Of a DNA stretch of 64,000 nucleotides, positions 1 to 13,441 are shown one piece after another. The stretch is from Stratiolaelaps scimitus. Its lineage: Eukaryota; Arthropoda; Arachnida; Mesostigmata; Laelapidae. Position numbers and translations under genes: made by a program. The first letter of the stretch is position 1; each line of letters begins with the position of its first letter. The notes below the pieces were generated by a model that saw only the letters and a list, made by a program, of their open reading frames with translations, was not told where the DNA came from and did not search any database. Where the stretch lies: contig JABWDB010000009.1 of the NCBI GenBank assembly GCA_019614645.1, forward strand, positions 806,001-870,000, given 5' to 3'.

Positions 1-1335
1 AGAGAGATGTTCGTGTGCATTCATAGACCAGACCATCCCACAAGAACAACTCTGGGGATTTCAATGTCAGGGCTCCACAAGGAGTTTCAGAGGAGCGCAT
101 TGCGACGGTGGCTACAGTGCGGCTTCGTGCTGCAGCAGGCGAAACGGGCATCGAGCCTAATTACAATTATTCAGGTCGAGGCAAGACAGCGTTCGTAGCC
201 TCGCAGCCGTCGTATTCGACACGAAACCCTATGAGACTTGACTCCCGCGCAAATCTTCTAGATTAGTACGCCCGCTTGAGCCAGCAGCTCGAACTTGTCC
301 CGTTTTATGATTAACTCTTCCAGCCTGGGCGGCAGACAATTCCCGTTCGTAGCAACGCTTTCGGGATTACACGTTCCATCTCATTAGCCTATCCATAATT
401 GGCTTTTGGCTACTCTATCGAACGTAATCCGGGTGGCGCTTTTTCGAATTGCTTCTGCGGATCGTTTGATTCCCTCCCGATTGTCTTCGTGTTCTCTAGC
501 TTCACAGGTCGCCACTCGGCACGTTTGTTACGCAATTAATTCGTTCCCGTGATGTTGATGCGTCGTCGTATTTAGTACGGTGGCACGCAGAGAATCGTAA
601 ACTGTCTCTCTGTCTGTCTCTCCGTCGGAGAACTGTGTCGTCCGTAGCCGCCAGCCCCCTACGCGTACCCATGATCTGGTGGACCTGGTAAACGAGTGAA
701 TCGTTGTTTTGGCCTCAAAGAAACTCTGTCCTACTATATTCAGATCGGTGGCTGGCTCTGAGCTGATCCGCGCTGAGGTGGGTAAGTCCCCGAACATCAT
801 CCCCGTTGACCTTGTCAGGTAAAGTAGAATCCAGGAAATCAATCGGGCCATTGTGTGAAATTGTACCCAATTACTCGTTGACGCTACCGATTGAATAGGC
901 AAATGAGGAGGATGAAAGGAAATAAACACCCTATGGTAATAATGAGCTTTAATTGCATATTTAAGAAAATTACCTTGTTCATGTCTCTAGAGCCGGCGCT
1001 ATGGGACCGCCAATAACAAACCATTTTTACACGAGACAAGTCGTCGTGTGCTTCTAACTTCGAAATCAAGTTGACATAGCCGAATTCACTATTTGAAGAA
1101 TATTTCCTTTTGCGCTGTAAACATTGCCAGTGATAAACCTTGGTAATATAGTTTGTCACAGGTTCGACACGATTTCATTAACTTAAGAATTACATTCAAA
1201 TTTCGAATATTCATAACAGCGCCGTCTACAGTGAATGGAACTGCCTCTGTATTGCGTAGGTGCGTGGGCGTGGGCATCCGATTCCGGCCTCGAATTTCCC
1301 TTGGGAGTATTTCTCCAATCGTTGCTATAATACAT

Positions 1336-1338
<3 letters not shown>

Positions 1339-1366
<28 letters not shown>

Positions 1367-1367
1367 T
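1339..1367. repeat. (AT)n microsatellite
   Basis: Uninterrupted run of about 14 AT units. It creates alternating Ile-Tyr stretches in overlapping frames on both strands, which shows that those frames are not real genes. Confidence 0.97.
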
Positions 1368-4300
1368 ACTATCGCGTTCGAATATTATCTTACAGTTCAC
1401 TCTGCGTTACCACGCAAAAACGTTTTATTTAAAACAATCTGTTCGGCGTCTTCTACACGAGGCTTGAATGCCACCCGTATCACTTCTGTCGCCCGTAGGT
1501 GGGGCTCCTGTACCCCCGCCCAGTATCCTGTTGGCGGAAAATTCTATCAACAAGATGATAGTAATCAACAACAGCCACGACGCGGCTACAGACAAGAAGC
1601 AGCAAGGACACGGCCGATAACGGCCACAGCCACAACAACTACAGAGGTACTATCGTCATCACTAACCATGAGGGGCTACATTTGGTCGAGCGGGCGACGC
1701 CCGACTCATGCAAACGATTATATTTCCTGTTGAATTTTCCTCCCGAGTTATTTTCCCCTAGGGAAGAGGAACATTGTAGGTCGATTCATCCGTTGGACAT
1801 ATCATTGCCTATGGATGCTGTCCAGCTGTGACATCGTTACAACGATCCCGTCTCAAGGTCTGTCTTCTGTCGCCGCTCGTTCAGACAAACCCCACCCAGC
1901 CCGACCAACAAAAAGCACAACCACCATCACAACCACCACAGTGGCGCGTCGAACTTGACGCCTCCATCTCGCTTCGTAGGACCGACATGTTTACTATGCC
2001 TATAGTGGCTGCCACATGGAGCTGCCATGCGGGGTTGTTTCCAGCTACTGGCGTTCGAGGCAACCTAGAACCGTGGCGATGCGCAGCCGGAACGGCTGTG
2101 ATCTCATCCTGTTGTCGGAGAGTGAGAAGAGTCGTTCGAAGAAGAAGTCGGGCGTGCGTCCGACTTCGGGCCGCGTTGCGGCATCTTCCAGCCCGAAGGC
2201 AGATGTGCACTTTTATGGGGCATTTGTCACCAACTGTTGTTCCTCCGGTGGCCAAACTGTTATGTGGTGGCTGTTGCACGGCGGCTTCGGCGCGAAGAAG
2301 CATCGGATGCCGAGGCGCCAACGAGGGGTTGTAAAGCCGCGAGTTTTTCGGACCCGTTCAGAAAACAAGCCGGCGTTTGTTCGTCCAGCGCAAGGAAAGG
2401 GCGGAAGCGACACAGACCAGAGTTTTCGGGAGCTAGCAACACATAAAAATAGCATAATGTAGTCTTGTCTTGTATGGGGACAGCTTAGAATATATATTTA
2501 TATATATATAGTAGGCAGTGATGGCGAATATTTCTCGGTTTCCAGTATTATACAATACAAGAATGGGGTTATTGACGCATCCGAGTACATTGTTATGATC
2601 TGAGCGGGGTGCATTGAAAACTCAGAGGAGATTTTCCAAACAGTGCGAACTGTACTTGATAGACTGGATGAACAAATATTTCTAGCGAGTTGTGGAAACT
2701 CTCTAGCTGGAAGTGCCTCGACGGGAACCTGTCCAAAGGCCGATACGCTCTATCAAGAGACATATCCTATTGCTAATAGTATGAGTATTGATAGCACGGA
2801 TATACGCATAATCATAACCTTAAAAGGTCAAATGGTGATAGACAAATGTCACTGCGCAGTTCTTCTTTTTCAAAGGAGCTTGCAGTTTGTGTGCACTTGT
2901 AGGCCTGGCTAAAAACTTTGGGCGGAGCCGAACTGCATAGCAACTTTTGATTCACTCTCCATATCAACAGCCGGAGCGCCACACGATTTATTAATCAGAC
3001 GCCGTAGTTCGGGCTGGCTTCGAGCCTTCGGCGCCACAGTGCCCCGGAACACCTCAGTAATATCGGTATCGATATAGATGCATGTCTATGTACATATACA
3101 ACAACATTCCCTGTCCGACTGCGTCGCCGAATCTTGTCATCAATTAAATCATTTCCCGACAATTAGAGCATTCCAATCGATACTCTCGCTGCTGGCGACG
3201 ATACCCTCCACATGCGATCTTCACGCACATCTATTGATCATTTGCTGATGCTATGGCTACGTGGTCGCGCTATTTACTACCCGCGAGCACTCGTCACCGC
3301 CATTCTCTCTCTCTCTCTCGCTCGCTCAGTCACTTGCTGTTGTCTGCCCCGAGTGCCCACGCAGATGTACTCTTATGGGTGGGCCCTATCGCATGCGGCG
3401 TCCGCCTCACCCCGGCGTAAACGGCCGCTACGCGTTCATGCATCTGTATACGCCCTTCACAGATCTCGAATAAGAGATCATCATATCGCGACTACAGCGG
3501 GTGTTTCGAGAACCGCCCCCGACTCTGTCGCCACCACGGTCGTAGCTGATACCCGTGCCAATGATGGCAATGATGAGACTCAACGGATTTTTTCAACAGA
3601 GGGCCAGTCTCTCTCGTAGCTTATTCGCTTTCGAACCTCTCGTCGTTCGTCGCCGCGCACCGCCTTTGTCCCCTATCTTAATTAGCGTTATATTTATCTC
3701 TGACGGTGGAGAGTCTATAAGCTATCGTAGTAGCACCCTAATGCCCCTATGACCGATCCCCTCCCACCAGCTTAAGCACCACCAAATTAATGAAATAGAC
3801 ACAGCAGCAGCAGCAGCGTTAGCTCGGTGCGGCACGAGACGGCAGAGTCTGTCCAACATGGAGAGACGACCGGACTGGACCGAGGGGTCTCGGGGCCTGT
3901 GAGTCTGGAGCTAACACTAATGGCGGCCGACATCGTGGCGAACCAACACGGTGAAGGCAACGTTGGCGGCAATGGACGACGGGGACGTTAGCTATTACGG
4001 CCTGAAATTAACTACACCCCTCCGGCGAACAGCAGTTTCGCGCCTATTTTCCTGCGCCTGCCTTCTCGGCCTCTCGCGGGAGGACTCCTCTCGCGAGAAG
4101 GCTCAAAGCTTCGCGTGCTCCGGCCAAGTACGTTGCACACTGTTAGCCTGCCCGACGCCTCGCCTACCCCTGGACTACTCGTGGGCAGGGTGTCGGCAGG
4201 CGACTTCCAGCCGGCCAGGGCACGGCTGGAACGACACGGCACAGGCAGTGTAGCGCTGTCAAATACGAACGAACCGACAAAGTACACCAGAGACGGCGGG

Positions 4301-5671
4301 GAACAGCCCGGTATAAAGGCAGTAAACCAACCATTTACATCTGGGCAAATGTTCCACACCCTGCCCATGCGCTGGAAGACCATCGCCGTGATGGGTTGTC
4401 TGCGGGCTTGCAGGCAGCGTTCGTACCGTGGCGATTACCATTGCACCATACGTGGTTGGCGTAACGCCATTGCTGCTCGACAGCGGTTCGGGGGCTAGAG
4501 TAGAGAGAGAGACAGAGAGAGCAATATGGGGCGTGTATGGGACAGGGAAGCGAATGCAAATGTAGCTGTACTATATAATAAATATAATACCATTTGCCGA
4601 GTACGTGGTGAAAAAGTTGGCCGAACTGAACGAGACCATTCTCGAGACCATAGCGTCGTTTGCTGCTGCTGCGTGAACTATAGACGGATTTTGGTCCCTG
4701 ATATGTTTGTAGCTGTTCGAGGGCGACAACGAAAATCACTGCGGGGACCAGCCTCGGAGATAGCAAAAGGTGCAGACTCGTGGCGCTAACACGAAGCGTA
4801 CGTATGTTTAAATAGAAAATGGATCGGGCTGCCGCGAGGTGACTTCCTGCCGTTGATGAGGCTACGCCTGGTTAACGGGAAAGCTTTATCTTCTATTATA
4901 AAGCTGGTGAGCAGCAGATGAAATTGAACCTGGTCAGCTGTTTGTTTTTTTATTAATATTGTATTAAGGTTTGTTTGCAAAACGACGGACAATAGCTGGT
5001 GGCGAATAAGCGTGTAAGAACTAGGTGAACTACGGCGAAAGAAATATTTTCAGTCGAGAATGACCGTGGTTGTCTTGGATAGGCCATTATATATTTTATA
5101 CCTATTATCACTCTTGTTACAGTCAACCAACACAAAAAGATAATCGTGAGCCTGATACATTATTATTATTATTTCAATTATTACAATCATAGTATTAGGT
5201 AAAATCTTGCATGGTTTGGTTCACATCATTTCACCATTCGGTGAGAATTAATTGTCTCAGATATCTTCATTAGGTAGTAAATCTCGAATTCAAGGCCCAA
5301 TAACCTAATCCCCATGACAGAGAAGATCATTATGTCAAACGAATCGATTGAAAATAAATCTTGATTCAGATTAGTAGTATTGATTGGTGCTATGGACAGA
5401 GAATGTGGTGAACTGTCCAAAACTGGTTAACTGGAAATAGGTAACTAGCTTTAGGTCCAAGATGCTTAAAAAGCTGTCTTCAGCTCTTGTAATTATCACT
5501 CAATCAACGGAGCGCGCTTGAATTGCGCTTAGATGCCAACGCATTAGACACACGGAGCACATGACGCCTCTCTCGTTGCTAACCACAATATTTTAGCAAT
5601 ATTTTATAGATATTTATTTTTTTTTACCACAATATTTTATTTGTAATATTATAATAGAACGTAGCAAAGGA

Positions 5672-5692
5672 AATATATATATATATATATAT
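5672..5692. repeat. (AT)n microsatellite
   Basis: About ten uninterrupted AT units, roughly 220 bases left of the mariner terminal repeat. Confidence 0.95.
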
Positions 5693-5910
5693 TGCTGCCC
5701 TCTTTCAACACTATTTGCCAACACTTCACTAAATCTCGAGTCAACTGAAACAGACAGCTTTGAATATAGCACCGATTTTTCTTCGATTATTCCTGTTGCC
5801 AGCATGTTGCTTGGGGTAAGTAATGAATTTCTCAACTCACACGAGTGACCGTAGAGTTGCTGCCTCGGCAGGGAGAAGCCACCGCTTGCCGAAGGTACTT
5901 GCTGTAAACT

Positions 5911-6500
5911 ATTAGATTGGTTCATAAATTCCCGCGCTTTTGTTCGACCGTTCCTATTTCCACTTTCGCCTTCTCCGCTTGTGTACTAATATATACCGTT
6001 TTAAAGCGTTATATACCATTCGTTCACTCCTCCACACGTGTGGTAAAATCGTTGCTCTACGGTGGAGCAAAAATATAATCAATTTGCGGTTCCAAACATG
6101 GATGTTCCTCATGGAAAAAAGTAGTGCATTTTTTATATATCCTCTTCTTCGCCTTTCACCGAAGCCAAAAAGCTGCCGAGGCAACTCGGGACGTATGTTC
6201 TGCGTACGATGCGGACTCGATGAGTGTGGGAAGCGCTCAAGAACGGTTGGCCAAGTTCAAATTTGGCGTTTTGGATGTGGACGATGCGCCCCGTTCTCGT
6301 CGTCAGTTTGCTGGTTTCCGATCGAGGCCGGTCGAGGACTTTTCGCCGCTCGGGTGGTGAAACTTAAACGATTTCACTCAGATGGGTTTGGCCGCCGACT
6401 GTATCTGCTGAAATCGGTTATATGCTATTACGCACCTGCGCATATATCATTGATTATAAATAGACTATGCCAAATACAAACCGGATGAAGATTTTATGAG
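5911..6500 (+). mobile_element. Mariner-family DNA transposon, 5' part
   Basis: A terminal-repeat-like sequence starts at about 5,912 next to a TA-rich target: TTAGATTGGTTCATAAATTC, followed by CCGCGCTTTTG. This strongly resembles mariner ends. About 210 bases inside begins a region homologous to the N-terminal helix-turn-helix of mariner transposases: frame +1 at 6,124 gives FHRSQKAAEATRDVCSAYD, then KFKFGVLDVDDAPRS, the classic 'DAPRSGRP' junction. A weak continuation with a KYKPDEDF-like stretch reaches about 6,500. I see no catalytic DDD core and no right terminal repeat, so this is a 3'-truncated, frame-damaged copy. Family knowledge: mariners move by cut and paste into TA dinucleotides. 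The match to the N-terminal domain is good; assignment to a subfamily is not attempted. Confidence 0.8.
6124..6360 (+). pseudogene. Mariner transposase N-terminal domain, fragment
   Basis: A 78-codon open stretch without a proper ATG (it opens at GTG inside a longer damaged frame). Residues about 8-60 align by eye with the first helix-turn-helix of mariner transposases (SETMAR-type HTH), including the pattern F-H-R-x(5)-A-x-x-A-T-R-D-V-C-x-x-Y and the conserved 'KFK.G..D..DAPRS' linker. A second ATG frame at 6,099 is stopped after eight codons, which suggests a frameshift near the start. The catalytic domain that should follow (about 250 residues) is absent. It lies inside the element marked by the terminal repeat at 5,912. 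It is non-functional as it stands. Confidence 0.75.
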
Positions 6501-6895
6501 TACTCTTCAATCATTTGTCCCAACTCGTACTTCGGTGCGCTTTCGTCGAGTTCGCCCGATCGCAAGGCGAAAACTCGACGATTGCCACCGTGCTTCCCAG
6601 ATTCGCATCCGGGGCAGTTGTTACGCTCGTGGTTGGTAGAACGACAACGACCATAGCAAACTGCCGGTGAAGCAACAAGCGGGCAACTCTCGCCAGAGGA
6701 AATGATCTCACTTATTCTCCTCGACCAGTTAAAGCGACAAATGTAACTTTCCCGTTTAGTGGAAGGCTCCAAATCCAATTGGCCTCTTTCGACTCCAATA
6801 GGCAGTAGCGCGTCCCCATTGAAGACGCTCTCTGATTCGCCCTTTACGAGGTGTAAATATTCATTGCAAAAACGCATACTTGCTCGTGCATACAT
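6494..6895 (-). pseudogene. Gag-like frame with a zinc-knuckle-like motif
   Basis: This is a 133-codon minus-strand frame that abuts the mariner fragment. Around residues 79-97 it reads AVCYGRCRSTNHERNNCP, close to the CCHC zinc knuckle (C-x2-C-x4-H-x4-C) of retrotransposon gag proteins, but with one extra residue between the first two cysteines. The rest is basic and hydrophilic and shows no other domain. Inference: a decayed LTR-retrotransposon gag fragment or a chance motif. No protease or polymerase follows downstream on the same strand, because the frame ends against the mariner copy. I cannot name the element family. Confidence 0.3.
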
Positions 6896-7403
6896 ATCTA
6901 GGGTTAGAATATATTCGGCATGATGATGCGGTCAGCCTTCGAGGCGACATTGGCTGCTGGCAATGCAACTCCGGGCAAAGGTCTTTGTCAGCTATGTCAA
7001 TACGAGTATTGACATTCATTCGTTCATTGCATACTTGGCAAGGCGGGGAACCCCTATTAACAAATATGATCGCCTCTTTTCTTGCGTAGACATGCTGTAT
7101 ATACAGACAAAGTCTTCTCTCCTGGAAAACTAACTGCATATTTGTGCTAGTCTTGCTAGATGATACGCAACAATTGGGGACTACTGGACTAGCAACATGT
7201 TAAACATGAGCTTGCTGGTCATATTCGCTAATGCTTAGACCAGTTCACAGTCAACGTCGAAATTCGTAATACGAAGTACACGATCGATGTCCACTTTGCC
7301 GAGATCGGACCCAGACCTGTTGTGATGCCCAAAGTCTTCGGCATCGGAAAGTTCTTTATAACGAAACATTAACTACGATCAAGTGTTTACAAAGAAGAAA
7401 TTG

Positions 7404-7426
7404 ATTATTATTATTATTATTATTAT
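7404..7426. repeat. (ATT)n microsatellite
   Basis: About seven uninterrupted ATT units in AT-rich sequence. Confidence 0.95.
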
Positions 7427-8751
7427 GTGATCGTATTATAACTGAGCGAGCGCAAGGGAACTACACCACTCGCTGCAGGCATCGCTACATTTATAAGACA
7501 TCACTCCATTACGATCGTGGTGAATAATAGCCTTAACGTGAAATATATTTTTGGTGTAAAACAGCCTTTTATTCAAATGGCAACAAAGAATAAATCTCGC
7601 TTCACGAGCCACTTTTTACAGCCCGAGAGAGATCTAGCCGTCCAACAATAATCATGTGTCTGCGCGGTTGGATTATTATTATAATAACAATTTATTATAG
7701 CTTTCAAGCGTGTCTATGTCTTTGTTTTGTAGAAGTTTAGAGATGATGAAAATCGAAAAACAAACGGAACTTTTGACTTCGTTTGTACATCGATATACTA
7801 CTAATGCTAGTAGTAATTATCGTATATATATATGAAAATACGCAATAATATGAAATACATCACTCTGGCATTGTATCCATCAGTAAGTCAATGGTGGGCA
7901 TTCGTATTCCTGCGGATCACGCCGCGCAGCTATTCGACATTCATCTGCTCGAGCAGCAATGATAGCCAGCTAGAAAAAAGTGAAGGTAACCGGGAAGACG
8001 TTAGATGAAACGTCGACCGAACGGGCGAGGCACACACACGCCTGTGTCTGGTAAATGAAAATGCATTCGGGCACCAAGGAAAAATGTCGCCTTGACGTCC
8101 ATCCCGATACGAACAATAGTGAGCGCCGCGAACGAGGTGTGCTGCAGTGTTCTCAAACACGCGGCTTCGTCCAGTCGGAGCGACTCGTGTTTGGCCCGAC
8201 GTACCTCCAAACTATATTTGACCACGCCTCGAGCCAACGATGGTAGAACCTTTACTCAAATGTGTCGTCCGAACTCTTCGAGTGTGTGTGTGTACTTCGC
8301 GTCGTGGCGGGCACATTGAGTTTCAAGGAATAAAGGCGAGAACAAGTGGAGCGCTAACCTCAATTCAATCTCACAAGATGCAGTAATGATTCAGTGGAAG
8401 AAATTGCGCGTGAACAGCGACAGCTAATACGAATATCACAGTTATGGCAGCAATCTTCATAATAGAAGTATGAAAGATTTAAAGCACCCTCATGTATGCA
8501 CCCCTATGAATGCCTTATACTATGTCCTTGCGAGAGAAAGAGAAGGGGGGAGGTGTATATTATATATGGATGTTGAGCCCAGTCATCAAATGTATTTGAC
8601 AACTCAATTACTACTGCTGCTATTGCTACTCCTACTGTTTTGTATATCTATGTATCTGACAAGCAATTACACGTAGGAATATTATTACTTGTTATTTCGG
8701 CTCGCTATTTCACAATATATACCTTCACCGGAAAATACAGCAATATACGTA

Positions 8752-8753
<2 letters not shown>

Positions 8754-8785
<32 letters not shown>
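8754..8785. repeat. (AT)n microsatellite
   Basis: About 16 AT units, continued on the right by degenerate AT-rich sequence to roughly 8,820. Confidence 0.95.
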
Positions 8786-8786
<1 letters not shown>

Positions 8787-9388
8787 CTGTATCTATATAC
8801 ATTACGTATACATATATTATCTCAGGAGGGGGGCTCTTCTACTGCGAGTTGTCTTCCCGAAGAAAGATTTCCTTTGTTTCACTTGGCGTTGCGTTGGCGT
8901 TCATCGTTGTGTTAAAAGCCAGCGGCGGCAGCAGCAGCGACGACCTCCGCCGCCGCCCTGAGGATGTATGGGAAGGAGGTTTGTCTGCGCATGAATCAGC
9001 ATAAAATCATCTGCATAATACTTCCCACGGGAGTGACAGCAGCTAGACTAGGGTTAACGGGCCGGGCCCGACCCGGCTCGGCTTGGTAGTTCGCCGCGCC
9101 GCGTTTCGAAGGAGCAGTGATATATTGCTTCACGGCAGTGTGTCCTGCTGTATTCGGGGGCGGTACGGGGGGTCGGTGCTGCAGAGACCGTGGCTGAGAC
9201 GGCCGTACTGGAAACCTCGGCCCGCAACGGCGTTCCGAGCACACTTACTGGGATACAGTCACACAGACCATGCGCACCACCCAGTGCACTATAGGGATGG
9301 CGTGGGGGAACTCGGTACGCAGGGCGGTGGACGGAGACTGCCTAGACAGCAGTATGTGGAGGCGTCGGTGGAAATCGAAGAGGGAGCG

Positions 9389-9411
9389 AGATAGAGAGAG
9401 AGAGAGAGAAG
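9389..9411. repeat. (GA)n tract
   Basis: GA-rich simple repeat with one TA interruption, set in a GC-rich stretch. It produces long Arg-Glu or Ser-Leu frames on the two strands, which are artefacts of the repeat. Confidence 0.9.
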
Positions 9412-12400
9412 TTAGGGCGTATAATCTGTTTAGCTGCCGCCCGCGCCCGCCGTGTGAAGATTTGCCAATGGACAAATACATGTCGTTTGGGAGAGGGTGG
9501 CAAGCGGGACGAGAGACGTCTGGAGAGGTCGAGGTTCAAGGAGTGGGATGTTGCCAGGGGTTTGGCCTCCCCACGGCGCCCTCGAGGGTACTTGACAGCT
9601 AGGCCAAGGGGTGGAAGTTAACCGGGAGCTGCAGTGGGCGGTGCCCGACGTACGGTTCTGTCCCCAGACAGAATCTACTGTATTGATCCATTCGCTGACA
9701 GAATAGACGTAGGCACGTGGCGACCGCAAGGGCCTGTTAAAGGACTCACCAGGGCGGCGTTCATCCGCGAACTCGAATGATTCAGTCAATCATCTCGTAA
9801 ATGTACACATGTGCGAAGTTCGTTGATTTGTACATTTGTGTATGCCTTCCATCTAGTCACCTTGCATTGTCGATTTGTTTGATGTTGTGTACAATTCATG
9901 TATCAGGTGCGCTCGGCTACTTTATGACCACTTCGTTGACTTGCTCGAGCGTACTTCTTACTTACTACTTTTAAAACGATATCGAGACTTCAATAACGAA
10001 GTTGTACCATTCTGGGTATGATTTTTCAAGTCGAGCCTTGAAACGTCTCACGCGTCTCTCCGAATGTATCCACCAGGGCTTATAGGGCATACGTCAAAAG
10101 TCATTCATAAAAGGTACAGCAGGGTGACGGGGATTAGTTTCTAGTAGGACCTCTTTAGGCCACCAATTATTAAATATTCGCACTTGGTATTCTTACTATC
10201 ATAATCATCTACTATACAATACATTTTCACATAAATCATTAATTATGAATTACTCATTCATTCACAATTATTCATTATTGAATTTAAAAAGAGATACTTG
10301 CCAGGTCGGCTTAGACGCTGATTGGAAATTAAATAAACGCTAATGTATTTTCATTTTTCAAGTCACATTGTGCATTTTAGCCGGAAACAAAATGCATTTA
10401 TTTTTGTTATTATCCTTGTCGGCTATTGACATAAAACTCGTCCATAGAAAACCTCGTAGTCAAGACATATATATATATATATAGAAGACTGAAATGAACC
10501 ACAAGTGAGAAATGGATACGGAAATAATCTGTCTGTTACTCCCTCCGATTCAATTAGCTTTCTCGATTCTATAAAAATAATCTGACAATTCCTTCGTTGT
10601 GAAAGGCATTCCGAGGTCTCTGTGTGTGCTTAAGACTGTCGTTCACGCGAGCGCACACAACAAAGACAAGTGTCCAGTTAATTATATTATCTATAAATCT
10701 AAGCTAACCATGTCTAGATCTATTATACAATATTGTGCGTAAGATTGTCCACGATAACGCGAAGCTGAAGTAAGAACGATATTCGAGCATGGAAAGTTAG
10801 CTGAGGCACGGGTTATTATAGCTGAGCGGTGGAGATCTTGGTTACCGTACATACTGACATCATTTCATTTATGACATTGTCAATGTATTTAATCGATAAA
10901 TTCACACTCTCTCGAAAAGGCCTTCATAAGATTCATGGAGACATTCTTGGATAGCTGTGTAACCACCTGACCGCGGCACAACCTTTGTGTATTATTCTAA
11001 ATATCTATCGGGACCACCTTTACTTCATTGTGAAACCGTTCGTGGCTGGCAAGAATCCAAACATCAACAGATAGAGTGAAGATGATAAAGGAATCCAAAG
11101 ATTTTCCTCGTCTGATGTCAAAGATTCCCTCCTGTCTAGCAGTTCAAGACGCTCACCACTAGATCATTTACGGGATCTATCCATGAAACAAATCAACTTT
11201 CAATAACTGGTCTGCGTTCGTGGGCGGGATTGTCAGCAGTCTCACGGGACGCTCCACGCCCAGCAGTATAAAGTTGTGGCACGATCGAATAACACTAGTT
11301 CTTCTCGCAAATGACCTTCATTTACTGCTGCTATTGATTATTCTCCTATAGCTATTCTCATTCGCCATCAAAAGCTAGTGGTGATATATTTATTAATGAT
11401 GCCATATGACCGCACCTGCCTCAAGCCCCAAACAACACCCAGAGCTTGGGACCTGTTGCTCGGTCCTACCGGTTCTCGTTGCCTGGAACCCCAAGCCTGC
11501 TTCTTAGATGCGTGGTCCCGGCTATATCTGCACCCTCTACGGGCTAAAGCCGACTTCTGCGTGGGGCCTTCCCTCAGGGCAAGGTCGTTTCAACACCCCT
11601 GCTGCGCACCGTAAATGCCATTACGACAAAAGTGTTGCAGACGAAAGTCGCCGACAGCGTTGCCCCTCCACTGGTCCGCTCTGGCGCCACCTCCCTTGAA
11701 ACCTTCGTCGCGCTGCCGTGCAGTCCACGACCTCGATCAGCCGGAGTGGGGGGGACCGGCTACAGCCACCACCGCTTCCGAGACGCCCTGCACCCTGCTC
11801 TAGGCAGTAGCTATTATTATTACAGCCGGCCTGCGCGAGCGGCAAGGGAAGCTGCAGGCAGTGGAGGCCGAAGGTGGATTCGACTGCAAATCGAGAATGC
11901 GAGATACAACGAGTGGCGGTTTTGCCTAGGGCATTTTGCAGCAGCCGCGATGGCGGGTGGCAGCGGCGTCCGGCGACGTCATAGCTGTATAGCTTAACCG
12001 ACTCAGCTGAACGCCGAGGTGGTGCGCGGTGGCGCCGTGGCTTACAGACATGCCCAGCATCAGCGATACTAGAGACTTTGTTCAACGGCACTGCTGGAGG
12101 TGAATGCAACCAGCGGACAACTTCGAGCCTGCCCCGAATAAGAAATCCTCCGGGGGAGACGGACGACCGTGGAGGGGGGAATAGAAACGGAGTGGTGTTC
12201 GTTTTCCATCGTCTTCGCGAGGACCGGAGTCGCCTCGCGGGAGAGACTTCATCCTTGTTCAAGGCGATCCTGTCTCGCGGAGCGCGCAGGCGCTAGAATA
12301 TGCGAGCTGGTGGGCGGACGCAGTTTTTTTCCCTATTGCGCCGTAATGATACAGTGGTCGGAGAAAAGCGACACCGGGAGGGAGATAGCCAGAGTGGTCT

Positions 12401-13441
12401 GGGTCTGCTTGTAGCGTATGCTTGGGCGCTTGGGTCGGGGGTGGACATGCGACGGTGCTGAGGGAGGATTGCGGGCAAGGAAGAAATAATTTTCAACAAC
12501 GTATCCTTCCTTACTCCGCACTCACTGTTTCCCTCGGCTCCGTTGTCATCCGGTAATCCCCTCTGGACCAGTGCGTGTACTGGTCCAATTCGACGAGGAT
12601 GAGGCGCCAGCCGTGCGTGGACCATACAGATTCGCATGCCGGCGGTGAAATATCGCTGAATTCAAGAGGATCAACGAGTCAGCCCGCTCCCAGCAAGCAG
12701 CCACCCGCGCCAGCTGATAGAAGGCGGGAGCGACTGCCACCTACTCCCCTATTGCGGGGTAGTCCTTCTGGCGACACGTTCATAAATTTCGACATTCGGG
12801 ACTGGCTATGGAAACCGCCGCTGGCTATAGCGGTCGACCGAGCCAGGACACTCTTGGGGAAAAGTAGATACACATAACAGCTGCGCCAAGTTGTCACGTA
12901 GTATTGCGTGTGGCTGTGAAGCGCAGGGCTGGCGAGAAATAAATGATTACGTATTATCTAGGTGGGCATATACAGGGAAACGATGCTGTGCAACGCAGTA
13001 TAGGTTTCTCGGCGTAATAACGTACGACGATTGATTGAGACAATTTAGGTGATCTTGGGGCTTCGTAATGATTTTGGTCTTACTGACGAATGCCGACGTG
13101 GGACGATCAGTATGAGAGGGCAGAGTCCTGCCCAGACTAACCCCTATAAACCGTTCTGTGTTCGAGTACACACAGATGGAGTGTACCCTAATTTCGCTGG
13201 GTCTTGTTATTTTGAACTTACCGAAATTGTTTATCTATTAAATAACGAAATGTTTATGTACATTATGGTGGTCTCCCCAGCTCTTTGTGGATGCGCAATC
13301 GCACGAAGCAACCCGACTTGTTCAACTATCGTATCTATTGGGTGCATTCTGCTCACGATACCATTATAATCGCAGCAATGACGGACGATTTACTGTTGTC
13401 TGTGCTAGTTCTTCTGAAGTCAAGACTTCTGGCAGCACCAG

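Larger units (their letters stand above)
1..5910. other. Non-coding stretch, no recognised gene
   Basis: I see no frame with a recognisable domain here. Frames of 130-170 codons at 1.83-2.46 kb and 3.2-3.6 kb overlap one another on both strands and are rich in Arg, Ser and Ala, as expected from GC-rich low-complexity DNA. The stretch holds an (AT)n tract near 1.35 kb, AT-rich sequence at 4.8-5.7 kb, and GA-rich sequence near 4.5 kb. The GC-rich part at 3.2-4.5 kb could be an untranslated exon or promoter region, but no core promoter or splice pattern stands out enough to call. Confidence 0.5.
6900..13440. other. Non-coding stretch, no recognised gene
   Basis: No recognisable coding region. 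It includes AT-rich sequence at 7.1-8.9 kb with (ATT)n and (AT)n tracts. A GC-rich stretch with a GA tract lies at 9.0-9.7 kb. About 1.6 kb with almost no open frame lies at 9.8-11.4 kb. A GC-rich stretch occupies 11.4-12.8 kb. The 213-codon minus-strand frame at 11.6-12.3 kb overlaps several plus-strand frames of similar length and shows no domain, so I treat it as chance. Confidence 0.5.

Noticed and set aside
11621..12262. 213-codon minus-strand frame
   Set aside because: Overlaps comparable plus-strand frames in GC-rich sequence and has no recognisable motif.
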